In this document: piece by piece, positions 23,987-37,510 of the stretch
Layout of the letters: each line of letters opens with the position of its first letter
Position numbering within the stretch: the stretch's first letter is position 1
Source: Opisthocomus hoazin
Taxonomy: Eukaryota; Chordata; Aves; Opisthocomiformes; Opisthocomidae
Assembly: GCF_030867145.1 (NCBI RefSeq)
Contig: NC_134418.1
Coordinates: 56,147,682-56,211,681 of the forward strand
Reading direction: 5' to 3'
DNA: 64,000 nucleotides
The notes under the pieces: generated by a model
Told to the model about the DNA's origin: nothing
Seen by the model: only the letters and a program-made list of their open reading frames with translations
The model's database searches: none
Translations under genes and position numbers: made by a program

Positions 23987-26900
23987 TCCTGGCTGTCTCC
24001 TCATACCTTCTGAGCCCCTACCACTTCTACTTCACCTCTGCCTGCCATGTGGGCTCCCTCCTCCTCCCCATCCTCTGTTTCCCACAACTAGTTCCAGCAC
24101 TCACAAGCCCACAGGATTATGCTTTGCTATACTTCATGCTTCAACTTTGCGTTGGTACACAGAAGAGTGAAAGAGGCAGCACTGATGGATAAGCACAAAA
24201 CACTTTCCTGACCTGAAGGGAAGAAGCCATCCACAAGGCTTTCGGCAATGAAGCTCCAGCAATGATGATCTCCAGAGTCCTCCTCCTACCCACAACAGAA
24301 TTTTGTTTCATCCACTGTGGCCTGTCACATTCCTGAAGGGAAGAAATCACAGTGGCACTGAAGGAGATACCTGGTTTGGGTGTCAATTTTTAGGGTCTTC
24401 GTATTTATTAAGAAAAGAAAAGCAAATACCAGCTGTACTATCACGTGAAAAATCATTCTATTTTTAATAGTCACTTTGAAACACTCTCTGTTCAGATGGC
24501 TCACAGCACACAAAACTGGCTTTAGCACAGATTAATGTAACAGCTACACTTCTTCCAGGGTAGGTGCTCAGAACCTTACACGCACTCATTTTTTTCCCTT
24601 GGTTTCCTAGCACTTACTATAATACACAGCAAGCAACCTCTACTTTTTCCAGAAATGTGTATTTTTGGTATCAAAGCTTAAGAACCTCTACTTCCCTTTT
24701 CACCTTCAAACACCTATATGCCGATTTTGAGCATGCTTAAATACCTGGGTACAAGGCAGCCAATCTGAACTGAAAACTGAGGGTTAGCAGATTGTTTAAA
24801 TTGTATGAAATCCCTGTGTTAGATGCTGTACAAACATTGGGCTCTAGTGTAGTTCAAACTAATCCCCTCTCCAAATTCATCATGAGTAAAATGAGAAAAA
24901 GTAAGATTATAGCTAATCCTGAAAAGGTGCCATGTTCTTTGGCTGGGGAAAGCTTCACTGTAAAGTTAGTTGGTTTTTAAGTATTATTTGTATCACACAT
25001 GGCCATTCTGTAAAATCTACTTGGTTCTTTCTTTGCCAACCACAAATGATTAAAAATTATGAATTAAGATCTCCAATAATCAGCAGCTTTTCTAAAAAAT
25101 GAGTAACATATTGGAATATTTATTTGTCTTTTACTTTCAGGGTATGTTCAGTGGCTTAGAGTGAAGCCACTTCAGAAAACATCTTTCAGAAGAAATTGTC
25201 CTGCTTCACTGGCGTGGTCAAAGTAACATTTTCTGGTGAAACACACTTTCAAGGAATGCATCTAAAACCACAAAGTTTAAAATAAACTGCTGGGTGAAAA
25301 ACTTCTCCGATATGCATTGTTTCATCTGTTAAACTCAGAACAGTTATTGCACAGACCTACTTTAAGCTTGGCAGAGGAAAAATACCCTTAGTGGGCCGTA
25401 GCATTAGGATAAGCCTCACTTCCTAAACCCAACACACCTCTTGCCAAATCCACACAGAAGCTGCTGTAGAGTTAAACATCTTCTGCATCGCACAGCATTA
25501 CCACCTCCCAGCTCTGTTCAACATCAGCAAATGTTACTCTCCCCTCACAGGTACCCCACTCACCTTGCGTCACCCTGCTGACAAACTGTCACAACACCTC
25601 ACATGCTGTGGAGCACATGGCTTGTCAGGCAAACTCATCTCTGCTTACTGCTGAAAGCTCTTCACAGACATGCTCAAGGAGACAAAAAAAGCCAACAGGT
25701 GAGACCATTATCTCCCTATGAAGCCCTCAGCCAGAGAGGCAGTCAGAGGAACAGGGGCTACCCGTAAAAATATGATTGATTCTGCTCTACAAAAAACCAG
25801 AAGCTGCTCCACCAAAGCAATAGTTCTCTCCAAAACACCACAGCTTTGTAGAGAGCTGTGGGGTCACCGGGCTTGGCAGCGCCTAGGACGTGCGTCCTTC
25901 CCCTCATCCCAGGGCACGGGATGCTGTTTAGGAGCCTCTGCTCTTTGCTTTGGTGTTCCCCAGTCACATCCCTCCTGGCAAGCTGTTTCATTCTTGGGAG
26001 GCTGACAGGGAAAAGAATCTTTTTCAACAGGAACAACCACATTTGCTAGCACAGAGCAGAAATAACCTGTCTCTTTTTCAACTGAAAGTAAAGGTCAGAT
26101 GACTTTAGGCTCCATCTATGGCTAGCAGTGCCTGCAAACATTTCTGGGTATAGCAGCTCAGTTGTCTACGCTATTAAGTGGTTCTCACAGCGTTTTGCAT
26201 GATGTTGGCCTATAGCTTTTTTCCAGACTTTTCTGGATATGGTTAGGGAGTGGTGCAGATAAGAGACCATTCCCAAGAGTTAGGTTGGATGCAGGCATCC
26301 TGCTCTGGAGGCTAACACCGATGTGAGGCATTCTGGGTCACAGGAGTAAGTGACAAATGATTAGGACTTTTTACATTTTAGTACAAAAGGGTTAGGTTCT
26401 CTGCCTCCTTACATCTTTTATTACTTTTATTTCTACTTCTTCTAAGATTGAAAAGACAAGCCTGAAGTCCTTCTGCAATTGTCAGTGGAACTTTGCATGG
26501 GAATTTACAATTTAGTACAGGAATAATTTTTTAAATTACTTAAGTGAATCCAAGTCTCAGAAAAATGTGGATCTCAATGCAAGCTTTGTTGGTTGAGTCC
26601 ATGTCTAATTTTATTATAGCAAGTTATGCAATGGGATAACCTGCTTACTGTGTTAGTTGTGTCACCTTCATCAAAGGCTTTCATAGGAAGTGATACAACA
26701 TCCTAGTAGGCTCATAGAATTAATGACTGTGCATTGACTGCGTGACAGGAACAATGTCAGACTGGAAGACAGAGAAGATATTTTCTAAGCTCTGGGTAAG
26801 TATGTGACTTCTATGCTTTCATATCGCAAAGGCCTGAGGCATAGGGAAAACAAGCATAAAAGGATGTGCAAGAAACACTACACATCATTGAATTCCCCAA

Positions 26901-29900
26901 AATAATGCAGGAATCATTTTTTTCGAGCACATATTACACAGCTAGTAACATCTGAAACAAGCTGCCTAAAATGACTGTCATTGCTCTTTGTTTTTCCCCT
27001 CCCTGATTCAGATTTTCTTGAAACATCTTGGGATTGCAACAGTTCAGTGACTTGCCTGTGCCCTGCAGGAGCAACAAGGTTTGATACCACTCATCCATTT
27101 GCATGGAATCTGTAATCGCAAAAGCTGGGTCTTTTTCTGGGTTATGTAGGATTCAGGCTAACCAGAGGGCAGAGGGAGCACTGGCCAGTAGAAATACCCG
27201 GTAGAGGTGGTGAGAGCATGACTTAGTCTTTGTGAGCAACAGAATCCCCATAAACTGTCATTTAGATGGTTTGCTGCATTTAGCTATTGCAGGTTTTTTG
27301 TTTGATGTTTAATTTCGTACTGAACCTTGAGCGACCTGGTAGAACATATGACATTAACCACGAGTAATGATTTGTTCGTAGTTACTATTAACACTACAAG
27401 GTAGCTTAGTCAATAATAGCAAAAAAGGCAAAAGCACTCAATAAATACTCTTTATCTGTATCTAAAGGGTCTCCCTTTTTGTGTCTCTGATGACTGAGGA
27501 AATTAATAAGCAGTGTGGAAAAGGCTGACATTACTGTGGAGCAGAGCTACAAATACATAAATAAATTACTATATATGGGTTTCTATCATGACATGTTTTG
27601 TATTGACTACTCATCTTGCTACTAAAATGCCCCTGTTTCATCAGACTTACTCCAGAATGGCCCTGCTGCAATTTTATACTCTGATCTCTCCTTCTTTCTC
27701 TTTCCTTCTCCTTCTTTTTTTAAAACACATATCTGAATGCCCCCTTTGTTATGGTGGGTCCTGAGGTACAGAATTACCTTCTGCCAACATCCAGCTCGTC
27801 TTTCCAATCCCAGTTTCCAAACCACGCTGACATCATCTATCTACCTACTCAAACCTATAGTTACTGTGACTAATGTTAACTCCAATTCCTTTCTCAGTTG
27901 TGTCTCCAGCTTACCTCCCTTTATTCTCCAGCTCTTTCAAATAAGTACCCTACTTTAGCTAGAGGTTACGGGCATACTGTAGGCCTGAATGTATTAATAA
28001 ACCCAAACAGGTAATCCTAACTGTCTTTTCTGGTCCTTTGCTCTTGTGAATTTCTTCAGGGTTTGTCAGTACAATATAAAGTATCTGCATGTCACTATTG
28101 AATTGCTTTATCTATTTTCACGGAAAGTTTTTGTGAAACCATCATTTTGGTGTTTAGTTGTATAGCACCTGGAACATTGAAAGCCTGCTCCAGGCTTATG
28201 GCTCCCACGACAGCTAACTGTTACTAAAATGCAAAGTGTAATCATTGGTAAATGGCAATCTCTGTACTACACCGGCAAAGCGCAGTCAATGCTTTGGTCA
28301 TGGACACCAAAATAAAAAGAAGAGGTAACTGTGGTTTTAGAGGGTGGCATGGCATACATATACAAATATCATGGTTTACTAGATTATATCACTTGTGCAG
28401 CATGTCTGCACATCCCCTGGAAGCCAAATTCAGTACTGTTGCCAGTACTAGCTGCCTTATTCTGAATTACTAGGCTGGAACTACACTGGGTCTGTTTAAT
28501 GAATAGATTTTGCTCCAGAAATTGTTTTGTCAAACCAGACACATTTGTTTGAACTATCAGTTTCAATGTTTTTGACTAGATTTTGCAAGTCCAGTGTACG
28601 TAAGAGAGAAAAACTTAAATACAGAGACTGACCTTTTCACTCTGCAAGCAGAGGTTTCGACAAAGTCATGTCTGATTAGAGATTTCATCAGATTTCAAAA
28701 GTTTTGAAAGCCTTGGAGGTATTTGTGAACAGAACCTGTTTTTTTACGGCTTGTTCCAATGTTGACATGCACTGAGAGGCGGAGCAGGACCTGGCACTCC
28801 AGCTAATCCAGCATGTTGTGCTGACTCAGAAGCATAGCTGAAGACTAATAGGACCTCTGGCTTACACAGACCAACGGTTGGCAGAGTCTTCTGGCCAACC
28901 TCCTTACTTGGTCATCTTCTATTTTCTTGACAAACGTGAAGTGAGACTTCCTAGCTAACCTTATTACTGCTGTGTTACTATCTATGCCTGCATTACTTAT
29001 TTCCAATACAATTTGCAATAGCAGTGTAAATCTCATGGCTAGAATCTTTCCCCTATGCTTATATCAGAGAACAGTACATAAGCTGTTGTCTTCTACAGAA
29101 TTTTGCAGATGATGCAGTACAGGAGATATGCATGAATCAAAGATGGCACCAAGGGGGTCTCACTTGCAATGAACTATGTTCCACTTAGAGGTTTCCTAAG
29201 AAGCAAACAAAATAGATTGAAGCTAGTCCCTCAAAGACCTGCTTTCTGGCATACAGCAAATAAGAAGGAAACATGCAATAGTTTAACCAAAAGGATGTTC
29301 CAATGGATTAAGACTGTATCAGGAAGCGAGCTTTATCATTTCTATACTCAGTTTTACCTGAGTGTAAACTGCTGGAACAACACTGATTCAGCCCGAGAGA
29401 CCACGAAATAGTTATTCAAAGTGAAGCATTTCCAAAATGTTCATGCAGGTTCCAGAGCCTCTCCTGCTGCCAGAGCAATTTAAATTTAATGCATTAACTT
29501 TATTTAAAAATATCTCTGTGCTTTGGTTTGGAGTTTGGAGCCAGCTGCCTCCTTCTCAGCATATGTAAGTGATAACGGCAGGTGAATATGTGCTATAGAG
29601 TAGCTTCATATTTCTCCCATTAGGATCCATGTCACTTTCTATTTTTGAGAGCTGACTGAGGGTTTACTAGGCTACGCTTCATCTCCCTCCTTCCCCTGTA
29701 CCATAACCTTGTAACCCAAGATGCTGGTAGCAGTATCGGGTTTGCAGTGCTCTGACCTTTTGCCCCTCTACTTGAAATCGACTGGTTTTATCCCGCGATG
29801 GCTGCCAGTTGGGTTACACCGATAACCTTTCATGATACGCCTGGTGAACTTCCCAACAGAAACAGGAAAGGACCATGGCTTAGCTCAATTCAAAAAGCAG

Positions 29901-31468
29901 AAATCCAAAGCTGGGTCCCCGTTAGGCTGGCATGGTGTTAGATCTTTCAGAAAATTGCCCTGAATGCACATGGGGGCATGAAGGGACTTACCATTTGAGC
30001 CTTCAGGTGACTCATCCACAGGTGACCCAGGGACTGAATTCACATTTTCGGCCCCTTTCTCCAGTCCTTATCCAGGCAAAATACTTTGTGAACTTCTTAG
30101 GTGTTTTGCCTAGCAAAGACAGAAGAATCAAGCTACTTGTAGAATCCGTCGCATACATTTAACAAGAAAAAGCAATTCCTCACCCACTGTACAGCACCCC
30201 ATACACGCTTCACCCCAAAAAGATACCCAGAGAAGCAATTACATGACAAATGGGAAGATATTTTAGTTACTTTGTCTTTCCCATCTGAAGGGTTTCCACC
30301 TAAATGCCCTAGGAGTTTTATCTGTGTGCCAACTGTGAGATCAAACTGGAACCAAAGCACTAACTTCCAGTGTTTGGTGGCCTGGTTCAGAGAATAAAAA
30401 GACCTGGTGGAAGCTGGACAACTGCTGCCATTTGTTAATAAGGCTCTGGGCTTTTGTATTTATTTATTTGAAATCTTTCAGCTTATCTGAAAATAAAACA
30501 ATAGATTTGCGCCCTTTCTTCTGATTTCTGATGTGTGGCTGAATTCATGTTTGCATATCCCACTCCTTCCACTTCCTAAAGGTTTTATTTTCTATTTCAA
30601 TTTTTTGTGACTATCCCAATGTGGAATATTAACCTTTGTGTTCTTTTTTATATGCAACAGCGCATGGGGGTGAACAGAGTTCTCAGCAAAAGATCAAGAA
30701 AGTTCCTAACATCTAGCTAAAAAAAAGCATTATTTTGAATCTCCTCTTTGCATAGGGTTTGAGTTAATTTCGGCTTTAACATACTGTAAAACTGTGCCTT
30801 ATTGAATAGCTAGTTGCTGCTCAGACGGATGGTCCCACCTCCTCTGACCCCTGGCTGTGTCTTCCCACTCTTCCCCTTAGCCAGCACGGACAATCATCTG
30901 ATGCTGTGGAGAACCAGGTGAGGGAGCCTAGCCTACAGAAAATTAGTTCATGGTTTAGCTTTTTGCTATTTTGGTTTGAACAAACTCACTGAGGGTTCAC
31001 AAAAATGCAGTTAAACTAGAATAAGCAGCACATTGTCAGATTCGCTCAAACATTTTTTGAAACTTTACTTTTGCCGGTTGCCAGAAATAGAGTTTTGTCT
31101 GGTATGACTAGAAATTCTTCCATCTTGCCGCTTTTTCAGATTCTGGTGTCTTACGTTACCCCCAGATTTTGACAGTTCTGGAAAGCTCCATGGACAAGAC
31201 TTGGATTCTGTCTAGAACGCATGTCTATGCTTTGCTTTCCCTCCACCTCCAAAACACGTTCAATTATACTCAAGGCAACACAAATTTTGAAAGCTTTTAC
31301 ACGTAATTTACTAAGAAGCAAAACAGACTTATTTTGCCTTTCAGGTGTTTTAGTGAGTTGCTAATACTCTTCCCAAGCAACACTCCTTACTTTTAACCAT
31401 TATAGCCTTCTTTTTTATTCAGCCCTTCTTTGAGGAATTAAAGTCCTTTTTCATAAAGCCATAGCCTA

Positions 31469-31605
31469 TCACAGAATCACAGAATCACAGAATCACAGAA
31501 TGGTAGGGCTTGGAAGGGACCTCTGTGGGTCATCTAGTCCAACCCTCCTGCCGAAGCAGGGTCACCTACAGTAGGTTGTAGAGGACCTTGGACACTTGAA
31601 AGCCA
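31469..31605 (-). mobile_element. CR1 LINE 3'-end fragment with expanded 8-bp tail
   Basis: On the minus strand this is the 3' end of a CR1 retrotransposon, truncated at its 5' side. The 3' tail appears on the + strand as four tandem TCACAGAA units (31469-31500). It is followed by the typical CR1 end (GGTAGGGCTTGGAAGGGACC, then CATCTAGTCCAACCCTCCTGC) and a part reading GGGTCACCTACAGTAGGTTG. It resembles the chicken CR1-F/Y type from memory. The right border is approximate. Confidence 0.9.
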
Positions 31606-32506
31606 ACCAACTGCTATTTTGCCTACATGTTGTAGTCATATTTCGTAGCACCTAACTTTTTTAATGTGGATGCACAGACAGGGAGTTTACACCTGTTCAT
31701 AGAGAATACTCATTTGCTTTGATTAAGTATTCATAAGAGTAACTGCTCACCATTCTAGAATCTCCAGAGACCAAAATACAGTCTTTCACAAACCACTAGA
31801 AAAGAGACAGTAGCAGGGGATGCACACTGACAAGACCTTGCTGATTTATGCTAGCTTCCCAGTTGAGCTGTCATACCTAGGGTTGCTGTAAGAGGTAACA
31901 GACCTTTACATTGAATCCTTGGTTTGTCTTCCTGACCTGCCAGTTAACTGGTGGTTAACAGTTAATGCATTTCCCAACAGTGTCCTGTGATAAAGGAACA
32001 TGCTCGTGGTTTCATAACGCACATTTCATTGCAGGTCTGTGTCCATCAGTTAAACGACTGTCTTTCCCTATTTACAACCAGGTTATAAAGCTCCACTGAT
32101 TTTGATGCTTTGGAAAACAATAGCTAATATATTGTACAAATTGCAAGCCTTCTACCCACATATGTGACTTCTTTAGAGCTCAAAGTATCATCCTTGATAA
32201 CGATGAGAAATGCTGGCCTGGCTCTTACGTGTCTGATAAGTGTGCACAAAACAGCTGAGTGAATTAACAAACCAAGGGCAAAAGGCAAAGATCATGCATG
32301 GGATTAAGGTAGACAGTGATCCTCCCTGAAACATGCTATTTGATCATTTCATTTTGAAAAGGCAATGTGACTTTGAATCCCTAACAGTATTTTCCATAGA
32401 GCTGAAAAGTAAGGATGACAGATGTCCCACTAGCTCACTAACTACTGTCACAGCAAATACAGTTTTCTTGTCACCACCTACAAATCCCAGGATACGACTG
32501 CCTTTT

Positions 32507-32534
32507 CTCCCTCTCTCTCTCCCTCCCTCCCTCC
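32507..32534. repeat. CT / CCCT simple repeat
   Basis: A (CT)n run passes directly into (CCCT)n, giving a pure pyrimidine strand of about 28 bases. Confidence 0.75.
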
Positions 32535-35500
32535 ATGTCTAACTCCACATTTCCTCACCCCACCTGCTCTGCCAGAGCTCGCATCAGCTTCCATCACAAT
32601 CACTGCCGCTGAGTCCCCTATGAGCAGCAAGTTTCCTGAGCTCATCTGCAAAGTCCCTAATCCTTCTGTTAATGGCTTATTACTGTCATGCTACCAACTG
32701 CAAGCAACTAAATGTGTCTCATCTTATTTATAAAATACAAGAAGGAAAGAATGAGTATCTTGGGTAAATCCCGAGCTGAATGATGTTGCAGGGAAAACTC
32801 AAATTTGGTCAGGATTTTGCTGACATGCACTGCTGATTTTCATTGGTATCAACGGGAATCTGCATAAGGATATAACTTGTCTGGAAAAGCTTACAACAGG
32901 GCAAGGAGATAACAACAACAAAATGAAGCTCATAAAAAATTAGAAGAAAATTATTACAACACTGACAGAGGTCATTCTGTGAACAGTCAGCATATTTTGG
33001 TATTGGACCTCAATTTTGCTTCCTGCTGCTCCAGCCGGGAGAACTTCTCATACAGGGGCCCTACATCTGTCCTGAAAACTTTCTCCAGACTCCAGAAATG
33101 ATGTTCTCTCTTTCCTGTTGTCAAGATCCTCAAGACATTAAGGCACAACTTTCCAAGACTCCCGACAGTCCATACACGCTCTTGCCAGGACTCCACCTTC
33201 CTATTTCCTTACACTCAATTTGTCAAAAGAAAATTGTCAACCTTAGTAGCTTTACTCACAAATGAAATGAAAGACGCAGGCTATGTCTACACAGCACAAT
33301 GAAGATCTAGGTATTACCAAGTGACTTATTTTCAGGCCTTGAAGCAGCACAGTACAGTGGACATTAGCACCTAAACTAATACCAAACGAATTTTTGTATC
33401 TCTATGGCACCAAGCTACTGCAGCTGTGCTGCTTCCAGTACTCCAGCTAGCATCTCTGCATGGTCCTGTCCTGTGGTCTAATTCATGTCAGCATCCACCT
33501 GGTAGCTCTGCACCATGTGAGACATACCTACCATTGCCACTCCATGCATCTGAAACACGAGCGCAGGACTCCATCTCAGTTGCTCTTGAGAGACTTCTGC
33601 GATTTCCACAACATATAGGGTGCACCTCTCTTCATGCATTGTCTCTAGTTATTGACTCTCCTTGCTGAAAAGAACTTTCTTTTTAAGAAGCAGAAGGTAA
33701 ATATCTTTGTCTCCTCCTGCCCTTCCCCTGGGGTTTTATCATTCTTCTGTTTTCTCTGTTAGTTACAGCAGATGAGACTGATTCAGCCAGTCAGCAGACT
33801 TCTTTGCACGTGAAGCTATAGTTCTGCTTCTGCCCTATATTGGATGTTCTCTTTTGGACTCAGGAGAAAAATATGTTTTAGTGCCTGAACTGGCTGACTA
33901 AATATTTCAGTAACTAGGTTAAGTATCGTCTGCCTTCCTACAGATGTGTAATCCTTTTAGGACTAGATTAACCCTTTGCACCTACAATATCAACAGTCAC
34001 AGAGACAAATGGCATATACAGAAGCTATTCAAAATAACCCACATCTCTGCTATCCTGGTGGTTACTCTTGGGTTTCACTAAGGGTGAATTGTAATCACAT
34101 GAAAGACGTTGGACCAAGTCAGTACGCTTCCCATGTCTTTCCTTTCATCAGCAAATAAAGTACTGCATGAATAAGAAAAGTCAAAACCATGTATCCTTAT
34201 AGTCATCAAATAAGCGTAATGCAATTACATTTCTCAGACTGCCTGGCTTTAAAAGAAGTCTGTGTTCACAGGGCACAAATCATCCAACTTTCACAGACAT
34301 AAATACAAACAGTCCACCCAGAAGCAATTCCCAAAAGGGAATTTTTCCACAGGTCCTTAGAGGGCAATGCATATAAGTAAAATGTGGAGCAATGAGGCTC
34401 CAGGAGAAAATTAGAAAGGGACAGATCCTCCCAAACTGCAAAAACAGGTAAGAAATAAACTTGGCATGTATATCTCAAGGTGGTAAGAAAATACACCAAA
34501 TGTACACGGCAAGCAACGCCCTGAAATGCGTCAGAAACAACCTTCTGGCAGCAACCAGCAAGTTTCAATCCCACTGTGTGTGCCAGCCCACCTGAGACTT
34601 CAGGTTGGGTGGTGGAGGGGGCAGTACCTCCAGGGGAAGGGTGTTCTCATCACCAGACTCCTCTTCCCTCCCTGCCCAACCTACTGCGAGCTTTTCCAGC
34701 CGAGCAATGCCATCCATGGGTTTGCATCACCAGCGCAGTGAAACCCAGTGTGAGTTTGCTGCTCTAAGCATTACCACAGAATGAGCAATGACCATATATT
34801 TTTAATAACAGTAACTTCAAAAAGTACACTCTTTAGTTAACAAGAAAATACAAATCTGAAACGGGAATCATCAAAGCCCAGAGTCATGTGTCAGAGGTCA
34901 TGGGGAGGGCAATTAGCATGGAGCTGCCTTAAAGATCGTATGTGAACCCACAGCGTGCTCCTTAGGACCAAAGGATGTTTCCTTCAGTGCAGACATAGCA
35001 CAAAGCTCCCTATAATCAGTCTCTTCCAAGCCCCCAGTACGAGACACATAAACATGTATATGGCAAGGGAATCTCAGCCTTTAATACAATGTTTTACAAC
35101 CGTGTTCATTATGGCTAAGCAGTCATGAGTTACAGAAACCTCCTTTCGTCTATTAATACTTAATGTGCAATTCAATTTCTTAAAGGAACACAAGAGAATG
35201 CAGGAAACTTTTCAGGCAGATATAATTTGTTCTGAATTTATTCAGGCAGCACAGCAACTCATAGATCACCACCTGAATTTCAGAGCGGTTCCTGTAGGTG
35301 CACCAGGAAAGTCTATAAACACTCCCCACACAACAGGAAAACCTTAACTGCCATCTCCAAAGCTTGGGCAAATGTGCTGTATTTCTGGATGCCACTCACA
35401 GCTGGGCCATGGTTGTCTGTACAGCGGGCAGGACCAAAACGCTGTACACAAGTGCGTTCACACCATAAAGAAGTTTGTAGCTCGGTCAGGAACAAAGCTT

Positions 35501-37490
35501 TGGACTGTGCTCCAAACGAATGCTTAATGAACGACTGGTCTTTCTAACTCTGTGGGGCATTTTTTCTTTAGGGATATTTTCCTCAGAGCAGGAAGTTAAA
35601 GAATCGTCAACAATAACTGAACATCCTGCCTCCCCTGCAGTTAGGTAATAAATCATTAAATTCCTGCAATTTTTCCTTGTCCTCACCATTTCTGATGGGA
35701 CAGGGCCTCAGAAAGGATGAGCGTATGTGTCCGACTGCACTGGAGATGCTGTAACTTTATCACCATGTGGCCGTTTGCTTTGCTCTCTGCAGAACTTGCC
35801 TCTGCCTGTGGTGTCAGCACAAAGTGCAATGAAAAGTAACATGCTTTGTCTCCCAGATTATCTGCCCATGGTCTGTGTGTTATTACAGCAGTCTGCCCAG
35901 CCAAGACCGTCCAGCTGAGGAGAAAACTCTCTTCCAGAGGGAGATGATGTGACCGTGCAGGGACAGTGAGTGAGGTTATCTCAGGACAAGCAGCAGACCG
36001 AAAAACAGATTGCGTCAGCATGGGAAAGGATTGGGCAGGAGCAGAGGGTGTGTCAGGACACGCTCCCAGGCAGAGAAAAGCTCTGAATAAACAGGGAGAA
36101 AGTCTCTGGCTGGGGGTTTGAATAAAGGCCTCAGAAATGCAAAGAACTGGGCCACGCTAATGAGGGCACCAGCACTTCCCTGCCAGCAGCAAGCTGGGGA
36201 GGAGGGTGGAGGGAAAGGAACGGAAAGACGGACGTGGAAAACTGTGGAAGAGTTGCAAAGAGAGCTTTAGAACAAAAGTAATCTGAAACTTCAATCTGAT
36301 GGAGATAAACAGTACAGTTGGTCAGGAATTTGGTGATAGGGTTTCTCGTGATAAAAGTTAATTAATGCAAAATCTACTATGGGTGTAACCGAAGCTCCGA
36401 GGAGTCCTTTATGTGGATGAGGTGTGGCAGAAACAGAGGCTGCCCTTGCCCCAAGGAGCTCACAGATTACGCTTGGGCAAGACGCAGCAAATGGCTGCAA
36501 GGAGATGGGCAGCAGGAGGAGATGGAGACACACCGTCTGGCGGGTCTTCGTGCCAGAGCTGAACTCAGGTCCTCTAACTTTGGAGGCACCACGGTATCAG
36601 AGGCAGTTTTAAAGGAGTGTGTGCTTGGAAAAGAATAATGTGATATTTCAGCATAAGTTTATGGGGCACAAGCAAAAGGGCTAACAGAAGTGGAAATATG
36701 ACAGGGCTTCTTTGAAAATTCATCAAGGGAGAAAGTTTAGCACAATGAACTAATTGGAGAGAGCTGGAAGTAACCATTTCAATAATATATGAGATGTAAA
36801 GGAGGGTGAAGGAGACACCAGAAATGGTCTTACAGTGAAACAGTCTGCATCTCAGGAAATGGAAGAGACAGAGCTTGCCAAGGAACTAGTAAGCAGGAGG
36901 GGAAGTACTGTGCTTGAAGTTTCAATAAAATGCTGCTGCAATTTTTTTTTTCCTATAGAAAGTGCCTTTTGACAAAAGCATTTAAAAAGTCGTTGTTCCC
37001 CTGAAAATATCTAGAATAAAAAAAAAGTAAAAACTCTAGTGAGTGCTTGCTGCTGAACTGACAGTGCCTAACGCTGCTGGTGGGGTGCAGAACTGACAAT
37101 TAGATCTGAATTTTATTCCTAGCTCTGCTATTAAGCTGCTACATAACTTTAAGGTAGCCACTCTACTGTTTCAACATCCCATCTGTAAACGGGGCATAAA
37201 AACAGCCATCTGTGTGACAGACATTAATGCTTTGAAATGCTCAGATGCAGGCATCTGAAAAGTGTGTTGAAAGGGGTCTTTTCTACAGGCACTGATGCAC
37301 ACATTCTTCCTCTTGTTTTCATTTATCTCCCTTTCACTGTTGAAGAGACATCTACAGGACTTATTTGTAATAAGCTGTCATTTAAATTTCTGTCCAAGTG
37401 AAACATGAGACTCTCATTGCCTTAAAATACACTAGGGTGAAATCCCTGCTAACTTAAGTAAATGCATCTTAGAGAAGGCAGTGTTTTATT

Positions 37491-37510
37491 GGGGGTGGGG
37501 TGGGGTGGGG
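37491..37510 (+). repeat. G-rich tract, potential G-quadruplex
   Basis: One run of five and three runs of four G residues, each separated by a single T. Four G runs with one-base loops match the canonical G-quadruplex pattern on the + strand. The tract is isolated in AT-rich intergenic DNA, away from any promoter seen here. Confidence 0.75.

Larger units (their letters stand above)
13091..31468. other. Intergenic interval, no gene recognised
   Basis: Both strands contain only short open frames, none with recognisable domains, conserved peptides or a consistent set of splice borders. Minor items inside are an A20 run at 15263-15282, a TG/TA-rich simple repeat near 18.08-18.11 kb, a C14 run at 23973-23986 and an AT-rich stretch near 20.25-20.5 kb with octamer- and homeodomain-like words. 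Base composition is ordinary and AT-rich. No tRNA, snRNA or CRISPR was seen. Confidence 0.6.

Noticed and set aside
33250-33400. Possible old sauropsid interspersed repeat (GGCTATGTCTACACAGCA)
   Set aside because: Only a short phrase matches what I recall, so borders and family cannot be supported.
35683-36021. 112-codon minus-strand open frame
   Set aside because: No recognisable family and ordinary non-coding composition, with an overlapping frame of similar quality on the other strand.
36420-36560. Possible ancient amniote repeat (CCTTGCCCCAAGGAGCTCAC)
   Set aside because: The resemblance to old L3-like repeats is from memory and too short to assign a family or borders.
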